From: Marinobacter koreensis
GTDB taxonomy: Bacteria > Pseudomonadota > Gammaproteobacteria > Pseudomonadales > Oleiphilaceae
Direction: 5' to 3'
Assembly (NCBI RefSeq): GCF_023156285.1
Contig: NZ_JAKZAJ010000003.1
Coordinates: 248,001 to 312,000, forward strand
DNA length: 64,000 bases
In this document: in pieces, positions 29,947 to 43,600 of the stretch
How the letters are laid out: every line of letters starts with the position of its first letter
Position numbering within the stretch: position 1 is the first letter of the stretch
Made by a program: the position numbers and the translations under genes
Notes under the pieces: model-generated
The model's input: only the letters and a program-made list of their open reading frames with translations
Database searches by the model: none
Told to the model about the DNA's origin: nothing

Positions 29947-31167
29947 ATGTCAACTGAGATTAAAGCACCCGTTTTCCCAGAGTCGGTCGCAGAGGGTACC
30001 GTCGCGACCTGGCACAAGCAGCCGGGCGAGGCCTGTTCACGCGACGAACTGATTGTCGACATCGAAACCGACAAGGTGGTTCTGGAGGTCGTGGCACCAG
30101 CCGATGGTGTGATCGAGGAAATCGTCAAGGGTGAAGGCGACACCGTCGAGAGCGGCGAAGTGATCGGCAAATTCAAGGAAGGTGCCGCAGGCGAGTCCAA
30201 ACCTGCCGACAACAAGTCTGCGGAGAAGGAAGAGGCTCCGAAGCAGGAAGAGGCTTCTCAGGCCAGTTCCGGCGACGCGATCCTGAGTCCGGCAGCTCGC
30301 AAGCTGGCGGAAGAGAACAATGTGGATCCGAACGCTGTAAAAGGGACTGGCAAGGACGGTCGGGTAACCAAGGAAGACGTTCAGAGCTACGTTGATGGCA
30401 AGAAGAGCGCTGCCCCTTCAAAGCCTGCCGCGACTGAAATGCCGGAAGTGAATGTTGCGCAGGGTGAGCGTCCCGAAAAGCGGGTGCCGATGACCCGTCT
30501 GCGTGCGAGCATTGCCAAGCGTCTGGTGGAAGCACAGCAGACCGCAGCCATGCTGACGACCTTCAATGAAGTGAACATGAAGCCCATCATGGAGCTGCGG
30601 AAGCAGTACCAGGAAAGCTTCGTGAAGCGCCATGGTATCAAGCTTGGCTTCATGTCGTTCTTCACCAAGGCAGCAACAGAAGCACTCAAGCGGTTCCCGG
30701 CGGTTAACGCTTCCATTGATGGCAACGATATGGTCTATCACGGCTACCAGGATATTGGCGTGGCCGTTTCCACCGACCGCGGTCTTGTGGTTCCGGTGCT
30801 CCGGGATTCCGACGCCATGGGCCTGGCAGACATCGAGAAAAAGATTGTCGAGTACGGCACCAAGGCCAAAGAAGGCAAACTCGGTATTGATGAAATGACC
30901 GGGGGTACCTTCACGATTACCAACGGTGGGATTTTCGGTTCACTGATCTCCACGCCGATCCTGAATCCGCCGCAGACTGCCATCCTGGGCATGCACAAGA
31001 TTCAGGAGCGCCCGATGGCGGTTAACGGTCAGGTCGAAATCCTGCCGATGATGTACCTGGCGCTGTCATACGATCACCGTATGATCGACGGTAAGGAAGC
31101 GGTGCAGTTCCTGGTTGCGATCAAGGAAATGCTGGAAGACCCGGCACGTATTCTGCTGGACGTGTGA
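29947..31167 (+). CDS. sucB: Dihydrolipoyllysine succinyltransferase (E2 of 2-oxoglutarate dehydrogenase)
   Basis: A 406-residue E2 core protein. A lipoyl domain (1-77) has Lys43 in [10 protein letters not shown] as the lipoylated residue. An Ala/Glu/Pro-rich linker, a peripheral-subunit binding domain (about 113-150, [20 protein letters not shown]) and a catalytic domain follow. The last ends with the His-containing [16 protein letters not shown]. Third-last gene of the dehydrogenase complex, placed between sucA and lpdA. Confidence 0.97.
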   Translation: MSTEIKAPVFPESVAEGTVATWHKQPGEACSRDELIVDIETDKVVLEVVAPADGVIEEIVKGEGDTVESGEVIGKFKEGAAGESKPADNKSAEKEEAPKQEEASQASSGDAILSPAARKLAEENNVDPNAVKGTGKDGRVTKEDVQSYVDGKKSAAPSKPAATEMPEVNVAQGERPEKRVPMTRLRASIAKRLVEAQQTAAMLTTFNEVNMKPIMELRKQYQESFVKRHGIKLGFMSFFTKAATEALKRFPAVNASIDGNDMVYHGYQDIGVAVSTDRGLVVPVLRDSDAMGLADIEKKIVEYGTKAKEGKLGIDEMTGGTFTITNGGIFGSLISTPILNPPQTAILGMHKIQERPMAVNGQVEILPMMYLALSYDHRMIDGKEAVQFLVAIKEMLEDPARILLDV

Positions 31168-31199
31168 ACTGACCCTTAACGAATCAGAAAACGGGATAA

Positions 31200-32645
<1,446 letters not shown>

Positions 32646-32662
32646 CGCAAGTCAGGAAAACG

Positions 32663-32684
32663 GGGGCGCCTGGATCGGCGCCCC
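32663..32684 (+). terminator. GC-rich hairpin behind lpdA
   Basis: Perfect 8-base stem GGGGCGCC / GGCGCCCC with loop TGGATC, 17 bases after the lpdA stop, without a T run. A second small hairpin (AGCTCCG / CGGAGCT, 32769-32787) lies nearer to sucC. These may separate sucAB-lpdA from sucCD or tune read-through. Confidence 0.5.
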
Positions 32685-32844
32685 GCTGCCATCTGAAAGG
32701 CACGTTTCCGGCTGCGCACCGGGCGGGTTGAGGTGATCCCCGGCCCGCCGAGCGGAATTCGCAACAGCAGCTCCGTCTTGCGGAGCTTGCGCGGGTTCAA
32801 TTTCCGTACGTGGTTATCCTCCATCAATAAGCGGGACATTAACT

Positions 32845-34010
<1,166 letters not shown>

Positions 34011-34011
<1 letters not shown>

Positions 34012-34883
34012 TGAGCATCCTGATTAACAAAGACACCAAGGTTATCTGTCAGGGCTTTACCGGTTCGCAGGGCACCTTCCACTCCGAGCAGGCCATTGCC
34101 TACGGCACCAAGATGGTTGGTGGTGTAAGCCCCGGTAAGGGCGGCACCGAGCACCTGGGGCTGCCGGTTTTCAATACCGTCCGTGACGCCGTTGAGGCGA
34201 CCGGTGCCGAAGCGACTGTTATCTATGTGCCGGCCCCGTTCTGTAAGGACGCCATCATCGAGGCAGCCGACGCGGGCATCCAGCTGATCGTCTGCATCAC
34301 CGAAGGCATTCCGACCATCGACATGCTGTACGCCAAAGAATACGTTGATCGTAAAGGCGTTCGCATGATCGGGCCGAACTGCCCGGGTGTGATCACTCCG
34401 GACGAGTGCAAGATCGGCATCATGCCGGGCCATATCCACAAGAAGGGCAAGGTCGGTATCGTATCCCGTTCCGGCACCCTGACCTACGAAGCGGTCAAGC
34501 AGACCACCGATTTCGGCTACGGTCAGTCCACGTGTGTTGGTATCGGTGGTGACCCGATTCCCGGGTCCAACTTCATCGATATCCTGAAGCTGCTTCAGGA
34601 AGACCCGGAAACCGAGGCGATCGTGATGATCGGTGAGATCGGCGGTACCGCTGAAGAAGAAGCGGCCGCGTTCATCAAGGAGAACGTGACCAAGCCGGTG
34701 GTCTCCTACATCGCGGGTGTGACTGCGCCTCCTGGCAAGCGTATGGGCCACGCCGGTGCGATCATCTCCGGCGGTAAGGGCACTGCGGATGAGAAATTTG
34801 CGGCCCTCAACGATGCCGGTGTCAAAACCGTGCGCAGCCTGGCCGATATCGGCAAGGCCCTCAAGGAAGTGACTGGCTGGTAA
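34011..34883 (+). CDS. sucD: Succinyl-CoA synthetase alpha subunit
   Basis: A 290-residue subunit binding CoA and carrying the phosphohistidine in [14 protein letters not shown]. The CoA-binding Rossmann part starts [20 protein letters not shown], and [20 protein letters not shown] is canonical. Translationally coupled to sucC and ended by a strong terminator at 34899-34935. Confidence 0.97.
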
Positions 34884-34898
34884 GCCATCCTTTCTGAC

Positions 34899-34935
34899 AA
34901 AAACCCCCGACACCCGCCGGTGTTCGGGGGTTTTT
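34899..34935 (+). terminator. Terminator of sucCD
   Basis: A-run, stem CCCCCGA / TCGGGGG extended inward by CACC / GGTG with one bulged T, then TTTTT. It lies 15 bases behind sucD and closes the TCA block. Confidence 0.92.
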
Positions 34936-35037
34936 GTTTTTTGGCCTGTGTCCTTAACGGCGGAGGGCTATCAGACTATAATGCCCGGTCAGCCGATTTT
35001 TCTCGGCCTATCGCTAGAAACATAAGGAGTTCGTGCT

Positions 35038-36252
35038 TTGAGTTCTGTAGATTCCCAGCAAAGGGTTTTGTCGGGCATGCGTCCGACCGGAAAGCTTCAC
35101 CTTGGTCACTACCATGGTGTGCTGAAAAACTGGGTAAAACTCCAGCACGAGTTTGAGTGCTTCTTCTTCATTGCTGACTGGCATGCCCTGACGACGCAGT
35201 ATGACGATCCTTCCGGCATCGAGCAGAGCGTCTGGGATATGGTGATCGACTGGCTGGCTGCCGGCGTCAATCCCGGCTCTTCCACCATGTTTATCCAGTC
35301 CCAGGTACCTGAGCATGCCGAACTGCACCTGCTGCTCTCGATGATCACGCCTCTGGGCTGGCTGGAGCGCATTCCGACCTACAAGGATCAGCAGGAAAAG
35401 CTGCGGGAGAAGGATCTGGCGACTTATGGATTCCTGGGTTACCCACTGCTTCAGACGGCGGATATCCTGATGTACCGCGCGGGTAAGGTGCCCGTCGGCG
35501 CGGACCAGGTTTCGCATGTGGAGATCACCCGGGAAATTGCCCGTCGGTTCAACCACATCTACGGTCGCGAACCCGGTTTCGAAGAGCAGGCCGAAGGTGC
35601 GATCGTGAAGATGGGCAAGAAAAACGCGAAGCTCTATCGGACACTGAAGAAGCGCTACCAGGAAGAAGGTGACATGGAGGCGCTCGAGACGGCCCGGGCG
35701 CTGCTTATGGAGCAGCAGAATATTTCTCTGGGTGACCGTGAACGACTGTATGGCTATATCGAGGGGGGCGGCAAGGTGATCCTGCCGGAACCCCAGCCAT
35801 TGTTGACGCCGGAGTCCAAGATGCCCGGCCTGGACGGACAGAAAATGTCCAAGTCCTACAACAATTACATCGGTTTGCGTGAGGAGCCGGATGCGGTTGC
35901 CCAGAAAGTCCGGACCATGCAGACCGATCCCCAACGGGTTCGCCGGACGGACCCGGGTGAGCCGGAGAAATGCCCGGTGTGGGGCCTGCACAAGATCTAT
36001 TCCGATGCGGATACCCAGGAATGGGTGCAGACCGGCTGCCGCAGTGCTGGCATTGGCTGTCTCGATTGCAAGAAGCCGCTGATCGACGCGATCGTTGAAG
36101 AACAACGGCCCCTGCACGAGCGTGCCCGTGAATACGAAAACAACCCGGATCTGGTGCACTCCATCCTCCAGGAAGGCCGGGAGCACGCCCGTGACGCTGC
36201 CCGGGACACGCTTGAGGAAGTGCGGGCTGCAATGGGGCTGAGCTATCGCTGA
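35038..36252 (+). CDS. trpS: Tryptophanyl-tRNA synthetase, long form with a four-cysteine motif
   Basis: A 404-residue class I synthetase charging tRNA-Trp. The HIGH-type motif is KLHLGHYHG (19-27) and the KMSKS motif is at 269-273. Two features make it longer than the roughly 335-residue E. coli enzyme. One is a charged insert at about 178-250. The other is a C-terminal cluster Cys312-x21-Cys334-x6-Cys341-x2-Cys344, close to the 4Fe-4S motif described for Thermotoga maritima TrpRS (C-x22-C-x6-C-x2-C). The start is TTG at 35038, supported by AAGGAG 8 bases before and by homology beginning soon after (RVLSGMRPTG). scpA follows after 46 bases. Confidence 0.95.
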   Translation: MSSVDSQQRVLSGMRPTGKLHLGHYHGVLKNWVKLQHEFECFFFIADWHALTTQYDDPSGIEQSVWDMVIDWLAAGVNPGSSTMFIQSQVPEHAELHLLLSMITPLGWLERIPTYKDQQEKLREKDLATYGFLGYPLLQTADILMYRAGKVPVGADQVSHVEITREIARRFNHIYGREPGFEEQAEGAIVKMGKKNAKLYRTLKKRYQEEGDMEALETARALLMEQQNISLGDRERLYGYIEGGGKVILPEPQPLLTPESKMPGLDGQKMSKSYNNYIGLREEPDAVAQKVRTMQTDPQRVRRTDPGEPEKCPVWGLHKIYSDADTQEWVQTGCRSAGIGCLDCKKPLIDAIVEEQRPLHERAREYENNPDLVHSILQEGREHARDAARDTLEEVRAAMGLSYR

Positions 36253-36298
36253 GCGCGGTAGTTTGCCTGATCCGATGAGAATCATCCGAGGGCAGTGA

Positions 36299-37129
36299 AT
36301 GACGGACGAGTCCAATACCACGGCCATGGAGACGCCCCAGGAGGCAGAGGCACAATCGCCGTTGGCGGTGGTCTCAGGCAAGCCGGTGGTCGATCTGCCC
36401 AAGGACCTCTATATCCCGCCGGATGCGCTGGCCGTCTTTCTCGAAGCCTTTGAAGGGCCGCTGGATCTGTTGCTGTATCTGATCCGGCGCCAGAACATGA
36501 ATATTCTGGATATCGACGTCAGCGAAATTACCCGTCAGTACATGGACTACATCGGAGCCGTCGAGGCGATGCGTTTCGAGTTGGCCGCCGAGTATCTGGT
36601 GATGGCAGCGACACTGGCGGAGATCAAATCCCGAATGCTGTTGCCCCGTCAGGAATCGGAAGACGAGGAGGAGGTGGATCCCCGGGCCGAGCTCATTCGC
36701 CGTCTTCAGCAGTACGAGCGATTCAAGCAGGCCGCGGAGGATATTGACGAGATGCCGCGCATGGAACGGGACACGTTCAGTGCATCCGCGGCACTGCCAA
36801 AACTTCCCTCAAGCCAGCCGCACCCGGACGTCGAGATGCGGGAGTTGTTGCTGGCTATGCAGGGCGTTCTGAAACGGGCGGATCTGTTCACCAGCCATCA
36901 CGTTGAGAGAGAAATTCTCTCCACGCGGGAGCGCATGTCACACATATTGTCGGTGCTTCAGGACGATCGTTTTGTGACCTTCGAGAGCCTCTTTACCCTG
37001 GAAGAGGGTCGCCTGGGTGTCGTAGTCACGTTTCTGGCGACGCTTGAGCTGGTGAAGGAACAACTTATTGAGGTCGTGCAGGGTGACGTGCTCGGACCCA
37101 TCCATGTCAGAGCGCGCGCTGCGCGTTGA
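36299..37129 (+). CDS. scpA: Segregation and condensation protein A
   Basis: A 276-residue kleisin subunit that bridges SMC heads in chromosome condensation. Family blocks are LEAFEGPLDLLLYLIRRQNM, ITRQYMDYI and YLVMAATLAEIKSRMLLP; the C-terminal winged-helix part includes FVTFESLF. It has a disordered, Glu/Ser-rich N-terminus of about 35 residues. scpB follows directly. The partner Smc-like gene lies further down (40694-44188). Confidence 0.94.
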   Translation: MTDESNTTAMETPQEAEAQSPLAVVSGKPVVDLPKDLYIPPDALAVFLEAFEGPLDLLLYLIRRQNMNILDIDVSEITRQYMDYIGAVEAMRFELAAEYLVMAATLAEIKSRMLLPRQESEDEEEVDPRAELIRRLQQYERFKQAAEDIDEMPRMERDTFSASAALPKLPSSQPHPDVEMRELLLAMQGVLKRADLFTSHHVEREILSTRERMSHILSVLQDDRFVTFESLFTLEEGRLGVVVTFLATLELVKEQLIEVVQGDVLGPIHVRARAAR

Positions 37130-37173
37130 CGGAGGCTGACGAGCCTGAATGTACGAGAAACCGGATTCCGATC

Positions 37174-37797
37174 ATGAATGAAGATCATATCCTCAGGATC
37201 CAGGCCATTGCCGAGGCGGCCCTGCTGGCGGCAGGCAAGCCACTGTCCCTGGAGCAATTGCGGGAGCTGTTCACTGAAGACGAGCGTCCGGCAAGGCAGG
37301 TGATGGAGCATGTCCTTGTTCAGCTCGAGGCCGCCTGCGAGGGGCGTGGTTTCGAGTTGAAGAAAGTCGCAAGCGGCTATCGGTTGCAGGTCAGGGAAGA
37401 GTTTGTGCCCTGGGTTGGGCGGCTGTTCGAGGAAAAGCCACAGCGCTATTCCCGGGCGCTGCTGGAGACGCTGGCTTTGATTGCCTATCGCCAGCCGATC
37501 ACCCGTGGGGAAATCGAAGATATCCGCGGTGTCACGGTAAGCAGCAATATCATTCGCACCCTGCTTGAGCGAGAGTGGGTCCGGGTGGTCGGCCATCGTG
37601 ACGTACCGGGAAGGCCAGCAATGTATGCCACTACCAAACAGTTTCTGGATTATTTCAATCTGACCGGGCTTGACCAGTTGCCGCCACTGTCGGAAATTCG
37701 CGATCTTGAAGAGATCGGCCGGGAGATTGAAAAGAATATGCAGGGGGAGATTGAGTTCGAGTCCCCCGACACCTCCAGTCAGGAAACACTTCACTGA
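37174..37797 (+). CDS. scpB: Segregation and condensation protein B
   Basis: A 207-residue ScpB with two winged-helix domains that dimerises on ScpA. Typical blocks are AALLAAGKPLSLEQL, YSRALLETLALIAYRQPITR and IRTLLEREWV. I place the start at the ATG 37174 (MNEDHILRIQAIAEA); the frame stays open upstream to the scpA stop but lacks a good start there. The ribosome site before 37174 is weak, so translation may depend on scpA. Confidence 0.92.
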   Translation: MNEDHILRIQAIAEAALLAAGKPLSLEQLRELFTEDERPARQVMEHVLVQLEAACEGRGFELKKVASGYRLQVREEFVPWVGRLFEEKPQRYSRALLETLALIAYRQPITRGEIEDIRGVTVSSNIIRTLLEREWVRVVGHRDVPGRPAMYATTKQFLDYFNLTGLDQLPPLSEIRDLEEIGREIEKNMQGEIEFESPDTSSQETLH

Positions 37798-37836
37798 CGC
37801 GTTACCGTTCGCGCAGTTTATATCAAGGATTCAAAC

Positions 37837-38799
37837 ATGGCGTCAGACCAACCAGGTGCCGGTGCGGCAAATCACCGAAACAAAGCCGGCCAGGACACAC
37901 CGGAGCGGATACAGAAGCTGCTTGCCCGGGCGGGCGTCGGTTCCCGCCGGGAAATTGAAGCCTGGATGGAGTCCGGTCGTGTCAGGGTGAACGGTCAGGC
38001 CGTCAGTCCTGGTGACAAAGCGACGGTCGGCGACCGGTTCGAGCTCGATGGCAAGCGTCTGGACGTCACTGGCGCCGCTGAAACCGTCCGTCGGGTGCTG
38101 ATCTACAACAAGCCCGAAGGTGAGGTGACCAGTCGTAAAGACCCCGAGGGAAGGCCCACGGTTTTCGATCATTTACCACGTCTGAAGGACCATCGCTGGA
38201 TTTCCATCGGCAGGCTCGATATCAATACCACCGGGCTCGTGCTCTTTACCACCGATGGTGAACTCGCAAACCGGCTGATGCACCCTTCCAATGAGATCGA
38301 CCGTGAGTATGCGGTCCGGGTGTTCGGGGAAGTCGATGAGGCCATGATCGAGCGGCTCCTGGAAGGGGTGTTGCTGGAGGATGGCATGGCGAAATTCAGT
38401 GATATCAGCCCGGCGGGTGGTTCCGGTCTGAACCAGTGGTTCCATGTCACCCTGCTGGAGGGGCGCAATCGGGAAGTGCGTCGTCTTTGGGAGTCCCAGG
38501 GCGTGAAAGTGAGCCGGCTGAAGCGTGTTCGCTACGGGCCGATCTTTCTGCCAAGTCGTCTGACCATGGGTAAATGGGAAGAGCTGGACCAGAAGGCTGT
38601 GGATCTTCTCAGCAAAAGCGTGGGTCTGGAGTCGGTCGCTATCCCCGCCAAGACTCCGTCACAGAAAGCAGCCCATGAACGGCAGCGTAGAAAGGCACCT
38701 GCAAGACCTGGCCAGGGTAAGGGCGCAAAGAAGTGGCAGGTTGACGATGCGCCATCGGGCAAGGGAAAGGGCAGAGCGCCGAGGCGCGGCGGTCACTGA
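37837..38799 (+). CDS. rluB: 23S rRNA pseudouridine synthase, RluB type
   Basis: A 320-residue enzyme. The S4 RNA-binding domain (about 22-70, [18 protein letters not shown]) is followed by the RsuA-family catalytic domain with the nucleophile Asp in [16 protein letters not shown] Lys/Arg/Gly-rich tail of about 50 residues follows, as in RluB. RluB modifies U2605 of 23S rRNA in E. coli. The scpA-scpB-rluB order is conserved in many bacteria. Its TGA overlaps tail-to-tail with the converging GGDEF gene. Confidence 0.93.
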   Translation: MASDQPGAGAANHRNKAGQDTPERIQKLLARAGVGSRREIEAWMESGRVRVNGQAVSPGDKATVGDRFELDGKRLDVTGAAETVRRVLIYNKPEGEVTSRKDPEGRPTVFDHLPRLKDHRWISIGRLDINTTGLVLFTTDGELANRLMHPSNEIDREYAVRVFGEVDEAMIERLLEGVLLEDGMAKFSDISPAGGSGLNQWFHVTLLEGRNREVRRLWESQGVKVSRLKRVRYGPIFLPSRLTMGKWEELDQKAVDLLSKSVGLESVAIPAKTPSQKAAHERQRRKAPARPGQGKGAKKWQVDDAPSGKGKGRAPRRGGH

Positions 38800-39728
38800 C
38801 CGCCGCTGATCGTGGCTGAAATTCGGGTCTGATTGCGACCCTCCCTTTTGGCCCGGTAGAGCGCCTCATCAGCCCGGGTCAGCCATTGTTCCGCAGATTC
38901 TCCCTGCATGTGCGTGGACACACCGCAACTGGCTGTTACACCGACGCGAATATCGCCACGTTCAAAGATTGTATTGGTGACGGCCTCTCGGAGGCGGTCC
39001 GCCACTTCACGCGCTTCGTTACTTGCCGTGTGGGGCAGCAATACCGCAAATTCCTCACCGCCGAACCGGAAAATACTATCGGAAACCCTCAGCGTCCGTT
39101 CCATGCTCTCAGCGGTCAATCTCAGAATCTGGTCGCCCACCAGGTGGCCATGAATGTCATTGACGGCCTTGAAATGATCCAGATCCAGAAGAATCAGGGA
39201 GTAGGTTTCCTGATGGCGGTCTGACAGGTGGCTGGTCCGAGCCAGGTCTTCGTCCAGTGCCCGTTTGTTGGGAATGCCGGTCAGAGCATCGGTCCGCGCA
39301 GTTTGTTCCAATGCAATGAACTGACAGGCGTTCCGGATCGGGCAGATCGCGGTGCCGATCAGCATTTCGATTCCGCCCAGCTCTTCTTCGGTGAATCGTT
39401 TTCTTCGAAGCAGCGTGAGGGTGCCAAAGTGGGCTCCCTCCAGATTCAGCCGGTATTCTGCACGGTGAGGCCCGCCAAGACCTGTCGAGAATACGAAGTC
39501 CTGTTTGGCGATGCGGTGCCGGTACTGAAGCGAGTCAAATGGCACCACCGTTGCGGCCTCTTCGGCAAAGATTGTCAGCTGGTTTTCCAGCGAGAGAGTT
39601 GTCGACAGCCGACGCGTCAGGCGGGCCAGGATGTCCGGAGAGGTTGTCCATTCCTGCCAGGCTTGTTTCAGGGCTGCCAGTTTCTGAGGCTGGTCTGCAG
39701 ACTTGGAGACAAAGGGCGTGTGCTTCAC
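38793..39728 (-). CDS. GAF-GGDEF diguanylate cyclase
   Basis: A 311-residue soluble diguanylate cyclase. There is a GAF-like sensor at about 35-140 and then a GGDEF domain with RFGGEEF (active motif 223-227). The product-inhibition site RxxD is present as Arg214-Asp217, exactly five residues before GGEEF. An intact A-site and I-site imply a working, feedback-controlled c-di-GMP synthase. It has no membrane segment. Its last 7 bases overlap the end of rluB on the opposite strand. Confidence 0.92.
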   Translation of the reverse strand: MKHTPFVSKSADQPQKLAALKQAWQEWTTSPDILARLTRRLSTTLSLENQLTIFAEEAATVVPFDSLQYRHRIAKQDFVFSTGLGGPHRAEYRLNLEGAHFGTLTLLRRKRFTEEELGGIEMLIGTAICPIRNACQFIALEQTARTDALTGIPNKRALDEDLARTSHLSDRHQETYSLILLDLDHFKAVNDIHGHLVGDQILRLTAESMERTLRVSDSIFRFGGEEFAVLLPHTASNEAREVADRLREAVTNTIFERGDIRVGVTASCGVSTHMQGESAEQWLTRADEALYRAKREGRNQTRISATISGGQ

Positions 39729-40010
39729 GTTAAATCGCTCTGTTTTCGGAATCGTTGTGCTTCAATAAGCAGATCCTGTGCCGGAAAATAAAAAGACAGT
39801 AAAACCAATACTCTAATAGCTTTCTTTAAGGTTGTATGGCAAGCCAAAACCGGTTTTTTGAAGGTGGTGCCAAAAAACTGGCAGAGGTTTGCCGGGCCAG
39901 TTCGATGGCGACAGGCAAAATCTCCCGGTCGGGGGATGGGGCAGGCGAAAGCGTGTGATAAACTTCTGCGCTTACGATTGTCTCCATGAAGGAAGTGAGC
40001 GTCAGTAGCT

Positions 40011-40694
40011 ATGAGGTTTCAGGCTCCCGAAAGTTTGTCCGAGCAGATTGCCCAACACCTTGGGCAGCGAATCATTACCCGTGACCTCAAACCGGGCGAA
40101 CGCATTCAGGAACTGAAAGTTGCAGGGGAACTGAATGTCAGCCGTGGGTCGGTCCGTGAGGCTCTCCTGATCATGGAGCGTCGCCACCTGGTCGAAATCT
40201 TTCCACGCCGGGGAGCGGTTGTGTCAGCGCTGACCCGTGAAAGCGTTAACAACCTCTACGACATCTACATTGATCTGCTGTGCATGCTCGGTCGCAAAGT
40301 CCTTGAGCGTTGGTCCGGCCCGGAGCTCAGTGGCGTGATGGGGCAGGTTCGCGAGTTACAGGCCGTGATCGATGCTCTGAACTCCAACGGGCCCGATGCG
40401 GCAGAACAGGTCATCGATGCCGGGTTCGGAGTGATGCGTTACGCCTATGGGTTGGTGGAAAACCCGTTCCTGGAAGAAACCCTTGAGAATTTCCGGCCTG
40501 CGATCAGTCGAACCTATTTCGTCGCCCTGGAGTACTTCCGGGACGAGATCGGAGAGACCGCAACTTTTTTCCGACAGCTTGCCGAAGCAGCGGGCAGTGG
40601 GGATGCCAGTCGGCTTGAAACCGTGATCGAGGCGTTCGGTGAACATCAACGCGAACAGGTTCTGAGTATTCTCCGGGACGAGGAAACCGCCTGA
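40011..40694 (+). CDS. GntR-family transcriptional regulator (FadR/FCD subgroup)
   Basis: A 227-residue regulator. The N-terminal winged helix-turn-helix spans about 8-72 (ITRDLKPGERIQELKVAGEL, then SRGSVREALLIMERR). The helical C-terminal effector domain of the FCD type includes YDIYIDLLCMLG. The ligand is unknown. Its TGA shares one base with the smc ATG, so it is translationally coupled to a chromosome-structure gene; this neighbourhood is, from memory, also found in Pseudomonas. Confidence 0.9.
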   Translation: MRFQAPESLSEQIAQHLGQRIITRDLKPGERIQELKVAGELNVSRGSVREALLIMERRHLVEIFPRRGAVVSALTRESVNNLYDIYIDLLCMLGRKVLERWSGPELSGVMGQVRELQAVIDALNSNGPDAAEQVIDAGFGVMRYAYGLVENPFLEETLENFRPAISRTYFVALEYFRDEIGETATFFRQLAEAAGSGDASRLETVIEAFGEHQREQVLSILRDEETA

Positions 40695-43600
40695 TGCGTC
40701 TGAAGTCGATCAAACTTTCCGGTTTCAAATCGTTTGTCGATCCCACGACCGTCCCATTCCCCTCCAACATGACCGCCGTGGTCGGACCAAACGGCTGCGG
40801 AAAGTCCAACATCATTGACGCCGTTCGCTGGGTGATGGGAGAGAGTTCCGCCAAATACCTGCGCGGCGAGTCGATGACAGACGTCATTTTCAACGGTTCG
40901 AGTGCCCGAAAGCCGGTGGGGCAGGCGTCCATCGAACTGGTTTTCGATAACAGCGATGGAACGGCCCCCGGTGAGTTTGTTCGGTTCAATGAAATCTCCG
41001 TCCGCCGTCGTGTCTCCCGGGAAGGGCAGTCCGAGTATTTTCTGAACGGTTCGAAATGCCGGCGTCGTGATATTACGGACCTTTTCCTGGGAACCGGTCT
41101 TGGGCCGCGGAGTTACGCCATCATCGAGCAGGGAATGATTTCCCGTTTGATCGAGGCGAAGCCGGAAGAGTTGAGAGTCTATATCGAGGAGGCAGCCGGG
41201 ATCTCGAAATACAAGGAGCGTCGCCGGGAAACCGAGAACCGAATCCGCCGGACCCAGGAGAATCTCGAGCGCCTCACCGATCTGAGGGACGAGCTGTCCC
41301 GGCAGTTGCAACATCTGGAGCGTCAGGCCGCTGCGGCCGAGAAATACAAGGCGCTCAAGCAGGATGAGCGGGTCAAGAAGGCCGAGCTGACGGTGCTTCG
41401 CTGGCAATCCCTGGACAACGACCTGCAGACCTGGCGGGAACGGATTCGTGATACCGAACTGGAGCTCGAGAAGCAGCTGACGGAACGGGTGAGCCTTGAA
41501 ACCGGTCTGGAATCGCTCCGGGACAGCCATCAGGAGCGTACCGAACACTTCAACCGCGCCCAGGCCCGCTACTACGAAGCCGGTGCTGACATTGCCCGAA
41601 TTGAGCAAAGTCTCGAGCACCAGCGGGAACGGAGCCGGCAAACGGCCGCGGAACTGGACCAGGCGATGGCGAATCAGAGAGAGCTGGCCCGGGAACTCGA
41701 GCAGGACGAAGACAAGCTCGCCGGTATTCAGGAAGAGCTCGACATGCTCGAGCCGGAGCAGGAGTCGCTGAGTCTCAGGTCCGAAGAGTCCGGGGAAAAG
41801 CTCCAGCAGGCCGAGGACGCCATGGCTGACTGGCAGCACCGTTGGGAGGAGTTCAGTGGGCGCTCTTCCGACGCCCGCCGCCAGGCCGAGTTGGCCCAAT
41901 CCCGTATCCGTTCACTGGAAGACGCCATCGAGCAACTCCGTAACCGTCGCCGGAAACTGGACGATGAAAGAGAGCTGCTGGAAGGTCAGGTAGACCGAAC
42001 CGAGTTGGAAGAGTTGCTTGAACAGCAGGAAACCCTGGAAATGCAGCGCGAGGAAAACGCCGCGCAGATTTCCGAGGTACAGGAGACACTGCAGGACGCC
42101 AGGCAGGATCAGCGAGAGGCGGAGCAGGCGCTAGCGGAAGAAAGGCAGCGCGTCCAGAGTTTGCGGGCGTCCCTGGAATCCCAACAGGCGCTGCTTGACG
42201 AACAGTTGGGTAGCCAGAATGACACGCTCCAGTCCTGGTTGTCCGAACGGGGCCTGGTCGATATGCCTCGGATCGCATCGACTCTGACGATTGAGGATGG
42301 ATGGGAGTTCGCAGTGGAACAGGTGATTGGCCGTTTCACGCAGGGACTCGCGATGCCCGACCTTTCTGTACTTGGCGATGCCATGGGAGAAGCACCCCGG
42401 GGACTTGCAGTGGTGAATTCCAGGGGAGGAGATCGTCCGGCGAGTTCAGGACTCAAGTCGAAAGTGTCGGGCGTCACCGCGGTACAGGATATGCTCGAGG
42501 GTATCGATACCGCCGAAAGCCTGTCAGCCGCACTTGCCTCAAGGGAACAGCTGGCACCTGGCCAAAGTGTGATCACCCCGGAGGGTGCCTGGGTCGCCAG
42601 GGACTGGATACTGATGCCGGAGTCCGATTCCAGCCAGGTTGGCGTTATCGAGCGACAGAAGAAGGTGACCGAGCTGACGGATCAGCTTGAGACTGCCGAA
42701 GAAGCCATGGCGGCTGCCACGGATCGCCTCGAGCAACTTCAGGAGCGCTTTGAACGCGCGGAAGCCGCTCGCGATGATGTTCAGACAAGGCAAACGGCCA
42801 CTGAACGGGAACTCAGTACACTGACGTCCAGGATCAGCGGCATCCGTGCCAGGGCAGAACAGATCGACTCACGACTTCAGAACATCAGTGAAGAACTCAA
42901 GGACGTGACTGTCAGTATCGGGGATCAGGATGAAAACCTGCAGATGGCCCGTGAAGAATGGCAGCAGGCGTTGGCGTCCACAGAAGACAGTGATGAAGAA
43001 AAGGAACGGCTTCTGGAGCAGCGTGACCTGTTGCGGGAACGGCTTGACGGCCTTCGGCAGGAAGCCCGCCACGACCGCGATCACGCCCATCAATTGCAAC
43101 TACAGCTCCAGACGCTGACCAGTCAGCGCGATGGTCTCCGGCAGACAATAGACCGGATGCAGATGCAGAAGGAACGGCTCGACGAACGGCTGGAGATACT
43201 CCGCGAAGCCCGTGAAAGCGCCGAAGAGCCCATGGAAGATCTGCAAATGCAGCTTGAGGGGCTTCTGGACCGCCGGCTGGCGGAAGAGGAGAAGCTTGGC
43301 GCTGCCCGCGATTCACTGGAGGAAATTGATCGCGAGGTTCGGGAAAAGGAACAGGCCCGCAGCCGCATCGATCATGATATTCAGGATGTCCGTTCTCGTC
43401 TCGAAAAACTCAAGATGGAGTCGCAGGCGCTCGAGATCCGGTCCGGTAACCATATTGAGCAGCTCACGGAACTGGACGTGAAACTTCAGGAAGTCCTTGA
43501 GCAGCTTCCGGAGGGAGCCAACGAAAAGGATTGGGCCGAGGAGCTTGAGAAAATTGGCAATCGGATCCAGCGTCTGGGCGCGATCAACCTGGCCGCCATT

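Noticed and set aside
35014..36402. 462-codon minus-strand open frame opposite trpS
   Set aside because: Shadow of trpS, extending into scpA without any motif.
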